Positions 19,787 to 31,769 of a stretch of DNA of 35,280 nucleotides are shown one piece after another (within the stretch, counting starts at the first letter, position 1; each line of letters opens with the position of its first letter). The position numbers and the translations under genes were made by a program. The stretch is taken from NCBI GenBank assembly GCA_001566745.1, contig KQ964453.1, positions 53,239 to 88,518 on the forward strand, read 5' to 3'. The DNA comes from Conidiobolus coronatus NRRL 28638 (lineage: Eukaryota > Entomophthoromycota > Entomophthoromycetes > Entomophthorales > Conidiobolaceae). The notes beneath the pieces were generated by a model. The model worked only from the letters and a program-made list of their open reading frames with translations. It searched no databases and was not told the DNA's origin.

Positions 19787-21971
19787 CACAGCGCTCTCTC
19801 ACTGTCATTAATAATTCTAGGTTAAAAATAAGCCCAAGATTGATTGAGCAAATGCAGGAATTAGATAAATTGCCGTATATAGAAACTAGGAGGGCAAATA
19901 TCTCAATTAGGTAGAATTGAATATTAATGAAAATTAGAGCTATTGAAGAGTTATCGCTACAATCAGTTATTCCCAGCTCAACTTTAGAGCTAATAAACTT
20001 GAATAAAGGCTCTGATTATTAATATCTGTACCACCAAGTATTTTGAAAAAAATTAATAGTTACAAAATATTTACCAATAAATATAAATATCAACTATTCA
20101 GTTTAATTTACTATTTTTATTCTCTATTATTCAGACCTAAATAGTTAAAGTTAGTCGAATATAGGAGAGATAATTGAATAACTTGGTTAAGCTTTATTCA
20201 GTTAAATATAGCTAAATCAGTCTAAAAGAGATGAAGAGAATTACGATTCATTCATTATTACTTTGTAAAGTATAATGAACCCTAGTGATAAACTCGTTGA
20301 AATGATTGAGATGTATGTAACATTCAATTTTTGCTAATATTGAAACTTTGTATACCCGATTAAGAACTTGTATTTTAATGGATTAATCTTATTATATTTA
20401 AATCATAGATTCAGCGCGAAAGTTATATTAATATAGTGTAAAGCCGCTAGAATAATAGCTCGCTACAAAAATTCTAAGTATCTATAACATCCTTTGTAAT
20501 CAATGTTAACTATATATCTGTAACTTGCAGCTCCGCTCAATGTACAAACTTTCTAATTTAGCGAGGCTAGCAAAATTTTGGTTAGACCTGATCGTATCAA
20601 AAAATTTAAACTCTCCCTCCCAATAATAGAAAAAACTTCCGACACCAAAACTAATCACAAAACAATTAAAAACATCGCCTAACAAATTATAATCCACTGT
20701 TATATACCAGTACAAATAAATTTTTATATGAGATTTTTTAACATAATATGAATTTTGTGGTGTGAAAGGAGATATGCTTCAGAGAGATGATTTGGGAAAT
20801 ATATTAATTTGGCATTGTAAATGCAACTTTTTAAGCTATTATTATTTTAGTAATTTACAAGTTTCGAAGATTATTTTTTGTGTTGTTTAAAACTAGAGAT
20901 GCATATATTTGTATTAGCTGCAAAGTGTATAACTTATTAATAAGGAATTTGAATTAATAACTGCTAATTATTTTTAGGGTGAAACTGGCCATAATTGCTA
21001 TATTTAGTAGGGTTTAGTTTATCATTTGAATTATACTGCTAATGGTTGGCTATATAAGCTAATTTGAACAAAAAGCAAAAAAACTTTGACATATATAGTT
21101 ATAACTACATCATCATAAAATTTCCATATATAAATTTCACTTGCTGGAAATATATACAAATATAAACTTACTAACTTTAATACACTTGTATCAGTTATTT
21201 GAATAAAACATTGTACTATCTAATCTAATCACCATAAATTAAATACTTAATAAATATATATGACTTAAATATAATGTTTAATATTGAAAATGCACTTTAA
21301 CACATTCCATATATTAAATCAAATAGAATGAATAAATTAGATTCTTAAGAAAATAATACACGCTCTAATTTAGAATTAAATTAAGCTATAATAAAAATAT
21401 ATTTATCAAATATATCCAAATATAATACTAATTAGTTATTATTTATTAAATAATAAATTTAAAGTAATTAATATAGGTAAAGTATTATAGATTAATAAAG
21501 TTGATGATTAAATTTCTTAGATTGATTTGTTTATAAATTATAGACGTTTACATAGTCTTTAGGTTAACCTTTTATTATATGTTAATAGCATTATATGTCA
21601 ATAGCTTAAGTAAATATATGTATAATAAATAGTTTATAATATTTATTAATAGTTATAATAGCTGCTATAATTTATTAATAGAACATATAAATATTCTTTA
21701 CAAGTAGGTTTAATTTATTTGACCTAAGCCTAAAATAATAGTAATGGTAGTGAGAATAAAATTAATCTTAAATGTTAAAAATTATAAAAACTTTACTAAT
21801 ATATAAATGTTTATTTATATTTACTACATTATACTATTAAAGCTAATATTTATAATATTAAAAGGTTAAACTATTAATAAATTTTATTTCTACTTTATAA
21901 TTTTTTATAACTCAGTTATTGGTTTGATTAGATCTGTTTTAAATGTATTAAGCTAATGGCTTTTCATAATA
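19787..21971. other. AT-rich intergenic region, possible coding relic at its left edge
   Basis: From 19741 to 20022 one plus-strand frame is open except for TAG (19912-19914) and TGA (19918-19920). It reads as protein-like text, for example IEQMQELDKLPYIETRRANI and, after the stops, AIEELSLQSVIPSSTLELIN. It may be a dead gene fragment; no family is recognised. The rest is very AT-rich, and I see nothing else that can be supported, including a 69-codon minus-strand frame at 20506-20715. Confidence 0.4.
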
Positions 21972-22231
21972 TGAGAGATTCTGGTTAAATCGAGGAAATT
22001 CGGTCCAAAATTTTTTATATGACAAATTTATAATATTTTGATATTTACATGATTAAAGCATATTGAACAACCTTTTTATTAGTAAATATTTTTTACTACA
22101 GCATTCTAATAAGATATATCAATTCTTTTCTTTTATTTAATGATATGTATGATATTAACTTGCCTATATTAAAATTAAAATTTTGAACAGAGCTCATACA
22201 AAATTTGAGCTAAATCAATCAGAATCTCTCA
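21972..22231. mobile_element. MITE-like element, A end left and B end right
   Basis: A 260-bp non-coding element flanked by TA (21970-21971 and 22232-22233). Tips are inverted repeats (TGAGAGATTCTG on both sides). Inside the first 20 bases the two ends differ. The left end continues as the A type (as at 14115) and the right end as the B type (as at 14768). The interior carries TTTTATTAGT-like and TTATTTAATGATATG-like segments also recognisable in other copies. This is probably the standard form of the family. Confidence 0.85.
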
Positions 22232-22698
22232 TATAGTAAATATAAATTTTAATAATTAATAATTAGTTTATTATCAATAAAATTTAGTTTTTATAGATTT
22301 ATTATTAAAATATAGATGTATAATAGTTACTAAATGAGAATAGAATAACTTTATTAATATTATATTGATTTACATTGAGATAGTAATTTAATATCAATAT
22401 TTATTTGAAGCGTATAACATTAATACTAAATTATAGTCTGATTTTAATCGTAATGTATTTATTATATTGGTTTAAAATTTAACATATATATTTTTATTGA
22501 AGTAGATAAATTATAAAAATGCCTTTTGTCGGTTTATAAAAATGCAATAGTATTTGTATAGCTTAGATAGAGGAGAAATAGCATATCTATGTAATATATA
22601 AATATTAAATATTAAATATATTGAAATTAATAATTGAATTAGAAATTATTTTCAATTAAAGTTAAAAAATTAATTTTATTAATGATCTTAAATCATAA
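22232..22698. other. AT-rich 3' flank of the MCC beta gene
   Basis: Non-coding, extremely AT-rich; nothing recognised. Confidence 0.6.
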
Positions 22699-25071
22699 TT
22701 ACATACGGAATACACCAAATTGGTTAGGTAAGTCTTGAGGACCATTGAGGGCAGCGGATAAACCTAAGCCTAATACCTTACGAGTATCTTGAGGACGAAT
22801 AACACCATCATCCCATAAACGAGCTGAAGCGAAGTATGGGTGACCTTCCTTTTCATAAAGTTCTTGGATAGGACGCTTGAATTCGGCTTCTTCTTCAGCA
22901 GACCACTAAATGATTTTATTAGTATTAATAATAAATTGAGATAAATTGATATTTACTTGTTGGCCCTTCTTTTCTAAACCATCACGCTTAACTTGAGATA
23001 ATACTCCAGCAGCTTGTTCACCGCCCATAACGGAAATACGAGCGTTCTATAATTTAGTTAGTGAATTGATAATTGGTTAATATAAAAGTTAAACTTACAG
23101 GCCACATCCATAAGAATCTAGGGCTATATAAAAATTATAAAAGTTTAGAAAAGAGTAAAGAAAATATTTGATTAAGATTACCTGTATGATCTACCACACA
23201 TACCGTAGTTACCAGCACCAAATGAACCACCCAATAATACAGTGAATTTGGGAACTCTAGCACAAGAAACGGCAGTTACCATTTTAGCACCATGTTTAGC
23301 AATACCACCAGCTTCGGCAGAGCTACCGACCATGAAACCTGTGATGTTTTGTAAGAAAACTAAGGGAATATTTCTTTGAGAGCAAAGCTGAATAAAGTGA
23401 GCTCCCTTCATAGCAGATTCAGAGAATAATACACCATTATTGGCAACAATACCAACTGGGTAACCGTGAATTCTAGCAAAACCGGTGACTAAAGAAGTAC
23501 CATATAATTCCTTAAATTCGTGGAATTCAGAGCCGTCAACGATACGTGAAATTACGTCTTTAACGTTGAAAGATTTACGTAAATTATCACCAACAATACC
23601 ACCTAATTCTTCGGCGGAGTATAAAGGTTCACGAGGAACTTCAGTGGTAAGCTATTGTAATAAATGTTAGTATAATAGTATAGTTATAATTTATGAAGCT
23701 TACATTAGAGGATTTCTTATAGTTCAAGTTGGCAACAACTCTACGGGCAATAGATAAAGCGTGTTCATCATCTTGAGCATAATGATCAGTAACACCAGAG
23801 GTTCTACCTATAAAATAGAGAAAAATATAAGTTAAATATGATAGTATTAGTCGAATAAGTTAAACTTACAATGGAGATCACCACCACCTAAATCTTCAGC
23901 AGAAATAACTTCACCAGTAGCAGCCTTAACCAAGGGAGGACCAGCTAAGAAAATAGTACCTTGTTTACCAACAATAATACTTTCATCAGCCATGGCTGGA
24001 ATATAAGCACCACCAGCGGTACAAGAACCCATAACAACGGCAATTTGAGGAATTCCTTTAGCTGACATGTTAGCTTGATTGAAGAAATTACGACCAAAGT
24101 GATCTCTATCAGGGAAGACATCAGATTGAAGGGGAAGGAAAGCACCTCCAGAGTCTACTAAATAAATACAAGGGAGACGATTTTGTTCAGCAATTTCTTG
24201 GGCTCTTAATTGTTTTTAACTAATAAAAAGTTGGTTAGTTTGAGATAATATTAAGTATATTTGAATTTACTTGTAATAGGGTAATAAGTACCACCCTAAG
24301 TTCACTAATATTAATATTATTCAAATTAAATTATAAAGTATAAATCTTACTTTAACTGTAGGATCATTAGCAATAATCATACATTCAACTCTAATTAATT
24401 ATTAATAAAAATACATATAAGGTAAAAAGTTTCTCTTACCCATTAACTCTACCAACACCAGTAACAATACCACCACAGGGGACTTCATCATCATAAAGTT
24501 TATACCCAGCTAATTGAGATAATTCTAAAAATGGAGAGCTAAAGTCAAATTAGTATTACAATTATAATAAAACTTTGTTTTTGCTTTTGATATATATGAA
24601 TTTTTAACTTACTTGTTGTCGAGTAAACGGTTGATTCTAATTAAATATAAATTAGTAAGTCATTTTATAAATATTTTTAAATAATATTTGTACAGTAATA
24701 CAATATTTACTATACAGTATTATTTAATTGTATTTCTGTTTACCTATCTCTTGTCAATAACTTTCCTCTACTCAAGTGTCTCTTACGAGCATTTTCACTA
24801 CCACCTGCATTACATCATAAGTAAATTTTAAAAAACGAATTTAATATGAATTACCTAAACTAACTTTATCGCAAAGAGATTCCAAATCTTTAACTAAGTA
24901 GTTCATACGCTCTTGATTCTCTAAGAATTGAGGGCTTGAAGTATCTACATTATTTGGCAAAATATTGGTATCACTTAAGTGGTGAAATTGTTTTATAGGA
25001 AGAGCTCTTAATGTAGAGGCGGCTGGTCTTAAGCTTTTTAATAAGCTTCTGGTAGGGATTAATCTTAACAT
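22699..25071 (-). CDS. MCCB: Methylcrotonyl-CoA carboxylase beta chain, mitochondrial (one-base frameshift)
   Basis: This is the carboxyltransferase subunit of the biotin enzyme of leucine breakdown. Twelve exons: 25071-24855, 24804-24744, 24636-24613, 24538-24440, 24390-24351, 24295-24271, 24219-23870, 23807-23704, 23651-23182, 23123-23099, 23046-22957 and 22905-22699. Introns are 49-62 nt except 74 and 107. The Arg/Leu-rich start ([20 protein letters not shown]) is a mitochondrial presequence. Typical segments include [49 protein letters not shown] and [16 protein letters not shown]. Exon lengths total 1712, one short of a whole number of codons. The missing base falls in exon 7 beside a run of five A on the coding strand (24213-24217), where one more A would restore the family sequence. 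As written the product stops after about 159 residues; corrected it is 570. Three exons are only 24-25 nt. Confidence 0.93.
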
Positions 25072-26038
25072 AATTTTTTATATTATTTATTATATTAATC
25101 AAAAGCTGTGTGATTAAGATTAAAAAGTATTTTAAGAGAGGTGATATGTTATATAGTTTTATATACGTCAACTCTAGTTTTTCAATCGAACGAGAATCTT
25201 AATTTCAGATCCATTCATTATCCTCACCCTCTCTTTTAACCAATCATAGAATTGATAACAGTCCCATATGATTTTGTGTGCATTTAGAATTATCCTATAT
25301 TTGATTAATTATAGAATTCCAATTTATATTGGTTAGCAGTGATTAGTATTCGAACTATCGATTGTTATATATGTATTGATTTTGTTATAAGATATTGTTA
25401 TTTTTAGTGTATGTAATACTTGTTAGTATTCTAATAATATTAGTGCAGCATATACAATCGCTTTTGTAAGCTTCTTTCACCACCTTGAAAAAAATTAATG
25501 CAACTCATTAAACTGTACCTAAAAATCATGTGATTAAAATCCACCAAAAATACTTTTTTATTTCGAAATATTACAACTGAAAAAAAATGTAATTTTCCAA
25601 CAGTTTACACTCTATCATTGCTCTGATTCGTTGATTAGGAGGCTTTGAGTGATGATGATTAATTAGGTATAATTCAAAGTTATGTATATTATATCCTTGT
25701 ATATATTATTTAATTTTAATTATATGTATATTAGGCATTTTATACTGTTGAGTGAGTTTAATTAATTAAATAATATATTATAGTTAAAAGTTTCGTTCTG
25801 TAGCTTTTACTATGACTAGTCGCTACTCTAATAACTATAATATTGGTAGTATAAGTTATTATTAACGGTTAAATAGTTATTAATTATCAAAAATAATCAA
25901 CTATATGGATAAACTCTTTCTAGTGAAAATTGTTGAGTTAAAATGCAGATTTAATTAGTTAAATTAAAAGCGTTTCTGGTATAGTAAACATTTAAAAAAA
26001 TGCATATTAATTTAAAAGTCAAAGTAAATGATGTTAAT
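25072..26038. other. Intergenic region with CCAAT boxes upstream of MCC beta
   Basis: CCAAT occurs at 25240-25244 and 25319-25323 (plus) and 25328-25332 (minus, as ATTGG), about 170-260 bases upstream of the MCC beta ATG. This suggests the same NF-Y-type control as the MADS gene. The rest, up to the zinc-finger gene, shows nothing recognisable. Confidence 0.45.
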
Positions 26039-26542
26039 TTATTTCCTAACAGTGTTATTAATACTGTTGCTATGTCTTTTGATATGCTGCTTCATATTAT
26101 CCTTCCTCGTAAAGCGCTTATTACATTCGATTATAGGACAAGTATAGGGGTGTTTCAGAAGGTGTGTTGATTTAATATGTCTTTTCAAGTGCTCTACCCT
26201 CTTGTAGTGCTTTTCGCAATGATAGAAGGTGCAGTGGAAGCGCTGGGTTAAGGGATCTGGGAGTTTTGAGACATTTGTAGGTGTTTGTAGCATTGATGCT
26301 GGTGGTGGCAGTGTTTGGAAATAACTTTTAAGGTGGTGACGAGGGCATGTTGGCAGATGATCTAAATGGGAGGATTGTATGATGGAAGGACTTGGTTTAC
26401 TGATTATTGACGGATACTGGAGGAGGTTTTTAGGGGGGAAGGCATTTTGGAGGGTAAATATAGAAGGAGGGTTGCTGCTATGATTATGATGATAATGGCA
26501 ATTTGTGTTACTAGTTAAGTAATCGTTAGCTTTATCGTTCAT
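26039..26542 (-). CDS. Small two-finger C2H2 zinc-finger protein
   Basis: A single exon of 167 residues. The C-terminus carries two adjacent C2H2 fingers. The first has Cys104, Cys109, His122 and His127 (C-x4-C-x12-H-x4-H); the second has Cys135, Cys140, His153 and His157 (C-x4-C-x12-H-x3-H). The linker STHLLKHPYTC and the residues KRVEHLKRH and RKDNMKQH fit DNA contact helices of the fungal Msn2/Azf1/Usv1-like class. The N-terminal 100 residues are rich in Pro, Ser, His and Asn, without a recognised domain. A basic tail follows the second finger. It is probably a nuclear sequence-specific regulator. The C-terminal pair of fingers and small size resemble stress or nutrient regulators, but targets cannot be inferred. 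Confidence 0.82.
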   Translation of the reverse strand: MNDKANDYLTSNTNCHYHHNHSSNPPSIFTLQNAFPPKNLLQYPSIISKPSPSIIQSSHLDHLPTCPRHHLKSYFQTLPPPASMLQTPTNVSKLPDPLTQRFHCTFYHCEKHYKRVEHLKRHIKSTHLLKHPYTCPIIECNKRFTRKDNMKQHIKRHSNSINNTVRK

Positions 26543-27246
26543 GCTAGAAAATAAAGCTAATCTTTACTTTCATTCCAATAATTTAATTTAACTATATGCT
26601 TTATTAATAGTCAAAATTCAATAATAATAATAATATACGTGAAATGATTCATTTTATTCACTATGCTTATTTTATACTATAATTCTCTTTCATCATAAAT
26701 CAAGGGTTTATAGTAACAATAACAATAATATTAAAATATCAATTAGTAAATTAGTACAAATATTTAAATTTATGTGTATTACAGGGGATTGGCTGGTCTT
26801 AACATTCAATACTTTATAGTAAAAGGGTGGCCGATACCCTTTACCCTTATTATCCTTTACAGTTATTCAAAAAATATAAACTCAATTGTTTTATATTTTT
26901 ATCAAAACAAGCTATTAAACACGACTGTTGATTGCACCACACTCAACAAAAAAAGTTTTTAATAAATGCTTGCAAGTGTTAAGCAATAATCCCTTCATTT
27001 AGACCCATTACTATTAGCCATCAATCTCTTTGTTGCCAATTATTAAAATTTGTCAATTTATTTACTTTATTTATATATCAAACCAATGCCTAAAATTCAA
27101 TTGATTAAAAATTAAACTCTAGATCCCATAAGTAAAACCTTTAATTTAATTTCTATATAATTAGGTGATTTAGCGTTTTATATTAAATTCAACTAGATTT
27201 AGCATAAATTAATATATAAAAAGCTTTACAATCGAGTAGCAAACTA
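26543..27246. other. Intergenic region between divergent zinc-finger and WD40 genes
   Basis: Shared upstream DNA of two divergent genes. It holds a 7-bp-stem hairpin (AAAGGGT 26822-26828, ACCCTTT 26836-26842, loop GGCCGAT), an ATTGG near 26785 and CCAAT near 27036 and 27083. The 62-codon plus frame at 26774-26962 is not supported. Confidence 0.5.
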
Positions 27247-28639
27247 ATGGCACAATTAAACCAAATAGAAGTAAATTAAACTGATTTAATAAATAAATAT
27301 TATGTACGCTAACGTAACTTTATTAGTTAGCGAACCCTCCCTCAGATTCAATTAATAATATTCAGCACAGTCCAAATGGAAATTATTTATTAGCAAGTTC
27401 TTGGGATAATAAAGTAAATATAGATCTATTAACAGTGATATATATGCTCATAAATAACACTTTAATATTAGGTTTATATTTATCAATTGGGACAGAACTT
27501 AAGTGCCAATTCTTTAACTTCTTTCGACTTAAACTCTCCTGTTTTAGTATCAAAGTGGGATCCTGTAAATTAATGAAAAATATTGTTTTAAGTTTATATA
27601 TTAATATTTTATTTTATAGACTAGTTCAAAAATATTTTCAGGAACAGGTGAAGGTAAAGGAATTTTATACGATTGTAACTCCCAACAGTCTGTTCAAGTT
27701 GCAAGTCATGAGAAAGGGATCAAAGGCGTTGCTTGGATAAATGAGAATATGGTAGCTACAGGGAGTTGGGATAAAACTCTTAAGGTAATTATAATAAATA
27801 TAGTATATACTCCGTGTGCTATGTATACTTATGCTTTATAATTAGTATTGGGATATTAGATCTCCACCTGGTAGTGGGCCAACCGCTCAAGTGGAGTTAG
27901 CTGAGCGCTGCTATTCAATGGACTATAGAAATGATCACTTAATCATTGCAATGGCACAAAGAGCAGTAGCTCTTATTAAAACAAATAACCCAACTACAAT
28001 TGTTAAGGTAATTCTTTATTATTTTACTATACTCAACAGCTATTAACTTTAAATTAATTTAGAGTGAAAGAGTTCAACTAAAGTTCCAAAGCAGATGCAT
28101 TAAACTATTACCTAGCTTGCTAGGGTATGCTATCAGCTCTGTTGAAAGTAGAACTGCTGTTCACTACTTTGTAGATGATTATGACTGGTAAAAAATTAAC
28201 TATAATTTCGAATAACAGTTTCTAATGTTCATTTTATAATAGCGAACCACCAAAGCTATCATTTGCATTCTCTTGTCATAAACTCAATGATGTACTCTAT
28301 CCTGTACACGATCTAGCTTTCCATCCTCAAACTAATTGCTTAACAACTGCAGGTGGTGAGGGTACTGTTCGTACTTGGGATTTATCAACACAAAACCCTA
28401 TTTCCGTAATAGCTAGCTTTAATAATCCTATAGTTAGTATAGATTACCACCCTTCAGGTCAAAGTTTAGCAATTGCAACTTCTAATGATTTCTTAGATGT
28501 AAGCTAGTTTTATTAAAATTGAATAATTATATTAACACTTTTGTAATTTTAGGCTACAGTTGAAACCCATCACAAGTACAAAACATCTATTTACTTAGCA
28601 GAGTTAAACTCTCAAAGCGTAACACCAGCAACCATGTAA
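27247..28639 (+). CDS. BUB3: BUB3/RAE1-family WD40 protein, most like BUB3
   Basis: Eight exons (27247-27270, 27327-27413, 27472-27564, 27620-27784, 27846-28007, 28063-28187, 28243-28498, 28553-28639) give a 332-residue WD40 propeller; introns are 54-61 nt. It starts MAQLNQIELANPPSDSINNI. Blades include LLASSWDNKVYIY, VATGSWDKTLKYWDIRSPP, FQSRCIKLLPSLLGYAISSV, CHKLNDVLYPVHDLAFHP, TAGGEGTVRTWD and SGQSLAIATSNDF. BUB3 acts in the spindle checkpoint; its paralogue RAE1/GLE2 acts in mRNA export at the nuclear pore. Total length near 330, the LLASSWD blade and the GYAISSVES motif favour BUB3. SWDKTLKYWD is more RAE1-like, so the choice is not certain. Exon 1 is only 24 nt; its acceptor at 27326/27327 keeps the frame, whereas the AG four bases later does not. 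Confidence 0.85.
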
Positions 28640-28975
28640 AGTTAAGATATTGTATATGATATATGACAATATTATTTAATTTGGCTAAAATAAAGTTAAA
28701 TCAAATTATAAATATGTGACATTTTTATGAAATAAATGCATGTTATAGTGAATGTTTCATAGTATTAAAGTTTAATTAAAATTGATTATTATAGAAAAAA
28801 TAAGATATTGATATATGATATTCTAGATAAAAACACTTAGTAGAACAATTTAGTTATAACAATACTAATTAAATTATAAGAAATTTTTATAATATAGCAT
28901 AAATGAAAAATAAGACGAAAAATGCATGAGTATTTTTAACCACCATATAATAGTCATTGTTGTTTAATGATTAAA
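28640..28975. other. Short AT-rich spacer between convergent genes
   Basis: 3' flanks of the WD40 gene (+) and RPL10 (-). Nothing recognised. Confidence 0.65.
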
Positions 28976-29629
28976 TTAGGCAGAGGCTTCGAGGCGTCTT
29001 AAGTAGTTATCTAAGGGTCCAGATTCACTTAAGTACTTGACGTGAGAACCATCAGGTTGGAGACGACCAGCTTGACGTTCGACGATATAGTCGGCACGAT
29101 CGAGCTTGGTGAAACCCCACTTCTTGGAGATAACGATCTTTTGTTGACCGGGGAACTTGTATTTACAACGACGGAGACCTTCAATGACAACGGCCTTGTT
29201 GTTATCCTTAGTACGGACGGAAAGAAGGATTTGACCGATATCGACACGAGCGACGACACCGTTGGGCTTACCGAAAGCACCTCTCATACCGGTTTGCAAT
29301 CTATCGGCACCGGCACAGGACAACATCTTGTTGATACGGATAACGTGATAGGGATGGACACGGATACGCATGTGGAAAGAGTCCTTACCGGACATCTTGG
29401 TGATGTACTTGTTAGCACAGATACGGGCAGCTTCCAAAGCTTCAGAGGAAAGTTGTTCGTATTCGTTGGAGATCAAGTGAACACATAAGGGGAATTCATC
29501 GACACCGGCTCTCTTACGACCTAAATCGTAAATTCTGATCTTGGCATCGGGGACACCACGACAGTAACGAGACTTAGGGTAGGGCTTATTTTTACAGTAA
29601 CGGTAACAACGAGCGGGACGGCGACCCAT
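28976..29629 (-). CDS. RPL10: 60S ribosomal protein L10 (uL16)
   Basis: A single coding exon of 217 residues beginning [20 protein letters not shown], with the usual length and segments of eukaryotic uL16 ([55 protein letters not shown]). It is a large-subunit core protein near the peptidyl-transferase centre and joins late, in the cytoplasm, in 60S maturation. Codon use is strongly biased to C-ending codons, as in the most highly expressed genes, which also keeps the opposite strand open by chance. A good minus-strand donor (AATAG/GTAATATT, 29941) and an acceptor just before the ATG (TTTTTTAG, 29639-29640) could form a 303-nt 5'UTR intron, common in ribosomal protein genes but unproven here. 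Confidence 0.98.
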   Translation of the reverse strand: MGRRPARCYRYCKNKPYPKSRYCRGVPDAKIRIYDLGRKRAGVDEFPLCVHLISNEYEQLSSEALEAARICANKYITKMSGKDSFHMRIRVHPYHVIRINKMLSCAGADRLQTGMRGAFGKPNGVVARVDIGQILLSVRTKDNNKAVVIEGLRRCKYKFPGQQKIVISKKWGFTKLDRADYIVERQAGRLQPDGSHVKYLSESGPLDNYLRRLEASA

Positions 29630-30103
29630 TTTGATTAACTAAAAAAGCAATTTTGTTTAGTTCTCTTGTTCATAAAATTTAAAGGTTTTCAAATATATAG
29701 TAAAGAAGAGTTATTTTTAGCTGGGCCGAATTGATCTTTAAAATAACTGTTGATCTAGCCTAATTAACCACTTTATCACATAAACACATGATAAATTCGC
29801 CAATTTAAATAGATCGCACGGGAAAACACCTATTAATATGGGGACCATAAAGCACACTTTAATATCTATAAAATCTCCATTATCGCCAACAGATGCAATT
29901 CGAATAACCCAGCTAAAAATTAATAGAAAAGTTAATATTACCTATTAAAAATGGTTAAAGAGTGCAGAAAAGGATTTTTTTACTAAATTTAAAAAATAAA
30001 ATTTTATTCAATTAATTTTATTAGGGAAGTTTTTATTAAATTTATGGGATAAAAAATTAAAAATTTTCAAGTTATTTTATTATTAATTTATTTTTTGTAT
30101 TGT
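29630..30103. other. Upstream region of RPL10 and 3' flank of COQ2
   Basis: Non-coding. It contains the possible RPL10 5'UTR intron (29639-29941). No TATA box of the TATAAATA type is obvious. Confidence 0.5.
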
Positions 30104-31489
30104 TTAAAAGCAGAGGTTAAAGTAGGCTTGATTTAAGCAGTAAGCCCAGGCAGCGTCAGCACAGATTGCAAGGGTAATGATTGCACCAAACCAAGTGTTG
30201 GATTTGAACATTTTCCAACATGATTTAGGATCATTTAGGTTAACATTCTTTAATTGCCAAGCTAAGTGACCACCTCCAAGAATTGTAGTTATTAAATAGA
30301 AGGCGAGACCTTGACCATTCATAAATCCTGATACATTAAGGAGTGCAATGGTAGATGCTGAGAATCCGGTTAACCAAAGTTTAGTCTTCTCTGCCATATA
30401 TAAAGCAGTAGACTTAATTCCTACTAATTTATCATCAGCTTTGTCCTATAATTATTGGTGATATTAGCTAAATTATTATGACATTAGTATTGTATAGGTT
30501 TACTTGATGAGCATAGATTGTATCATAAACTAAAGTCCAGCAAACACCTGCAGCGTACATAGGAAGGGTGACTGCCCAGTTACTGCTTCCAGCAATGGCT
30601 GACCACCCTAATAAAGCACCCCAGTTGAAAGCCAAGCCTATTGATATTAATTAATAATGATATTTGGCACAGCCTGAATTATTATTACCTAGAGTGAATT
30701 GTGGCCAATAAGTTACTCTCTTCATAAATGGATAAATAATAACAACACTAAGGGAAGAAGCTCCTAACACGATACTATACAAGTTGAGTTGAGTTAAAAC
30801 AGCTAAACCGGCGGATAATTGAAGGAACAAGAATCCAAAAGCTTGCTTAGGAGTAACTGCACCTGATGCTAATGGTCTCATTTTAGTTCTTTCAACCTAT
30901 TAATCGAAATTTAGTCACTGATTAGTTATTATCATTAGATTAAATTACTCTATTATCAAAGTCTCTATCCCATAGATCGTTGATGGTACATCCAGCACCT
31001 CTCATAACAAAAGCACCAGTACTAAACAAACCAATCATGCCGAGAGAAGTAGTTAAAGGGGTGCCTAAGCTATAGCTAGCCATTGAAATACTCCAAACTA
31101 TATGGAAAATATGGTTAATGTTTTGAGAAATTGACAATGAAAATATGCAGTTTACCACAGGGCCACAATAATAACATGGTACCTATAGGCTTATCAACCC
31201 TAGCAAGTTCCATATAGGGTTTGACAAAAGCTTTAATAGATTTACTCTCTCCAGTGCTGGTAGTTGTGCTTCTTGTAAAATTTAAATTTTTACTGATTAA
31301 TAAACTCTTATTGGTATTAAAAGCATTATAATTAATGTTTAGTTTATTTGAATTAATTATACTATTAGAGCGGCCAGCTAACTGAGTACTATAGCCTTTA
31401 ATCAAGTAATTTTTTAAATATTTATTAGTTAGCTTGGCGCTATTAAAATTTAAGTTTTTATTTAATAAATGATGATTTAATATTAACAT
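30104..31489 (-). CDS. COQ2: 4-hydroxybenzoate polyprenyltransferase, mitochondrial
   Basis: Five exons (31489-31156, 31097-30949, 30896-30689, 30637-30504, 30445-30104) encode 388 residues; introns are 51-58 nt. The enzyme is a UbiA-family membrane prenyltransferase that attaches the polyprenyl tail to 4-hydroxybenzoate in ubiquinone synthesis in the mitochondrial inner membrane. The first Asp-rich motif is [10 protein letters not shown] (151-160), followed by [13 protein letters not shown]. The second is [13 protein letters not shown] (268-280). Both bind the prenyl diphosphate and Mg2+. [19 protein letters not shown] marks the first helix. The long Asn/Leu/Lys-rich N-terminus (1-85) with few acidic residues is a mitochondrial targeting region of unusual composition. 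Together with the complex I subunit it points to a normal ubiquinone-based respiratory chain. Confidence 0.95.
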
Positions 31490-31769
31490 ATTATGATTAT
31501 TATATATACTGTTTTTTACTAGCTTATAATATTATTTTGTGATTAATTTTTATTATTTGCAAAATTAATTAAATTTAATTTGATGAGATTGGGCTACACT
31601 TTATTAAAATTTGGTGTTATTATGGGTTAATAATGATCGCATGTTTTTAAAAGCTATTTTATGTGTTTATATGAAAAGATAAGATATATATAGCAATAAT
31701 GTATACTAATGAGTACAATTATATACTTGATCATATTAACAATATATTTTTAAAAATTGAAATAAAAAT
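31490..31769. other. Upstream region of COQ2
   Basis: AT-rich, non-coding; no clear core promoter motif. Confidence 0.5.

Noticed and set aside
20506-20715. 69-codon minus-strand frame
   Set aside because: Aromatic- and Ile-rich AT-driven composition with no family resemblance, promoter or splice partner seen.
26774-26962. 62-codon plus frame before the WD40 gene
   Set aside because: Low-complexity, no family, no splice context, and it lies in a divergent promoter.
27247-28639. WD40 gene called as RAE1/GLE2 outright
   Set aside because: SWDKTLKYWD fits RAE1, but the total length, LLASSWD and GYAISSVES fit BUB3 better. Kept as BUB3-like with the paralogue noted.
29042-29488. 148-codon plus-strand frame
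   Set aside because: It lies opposite RPL10, and the strong codon bias of RPL10 keeps the antisense frame open.
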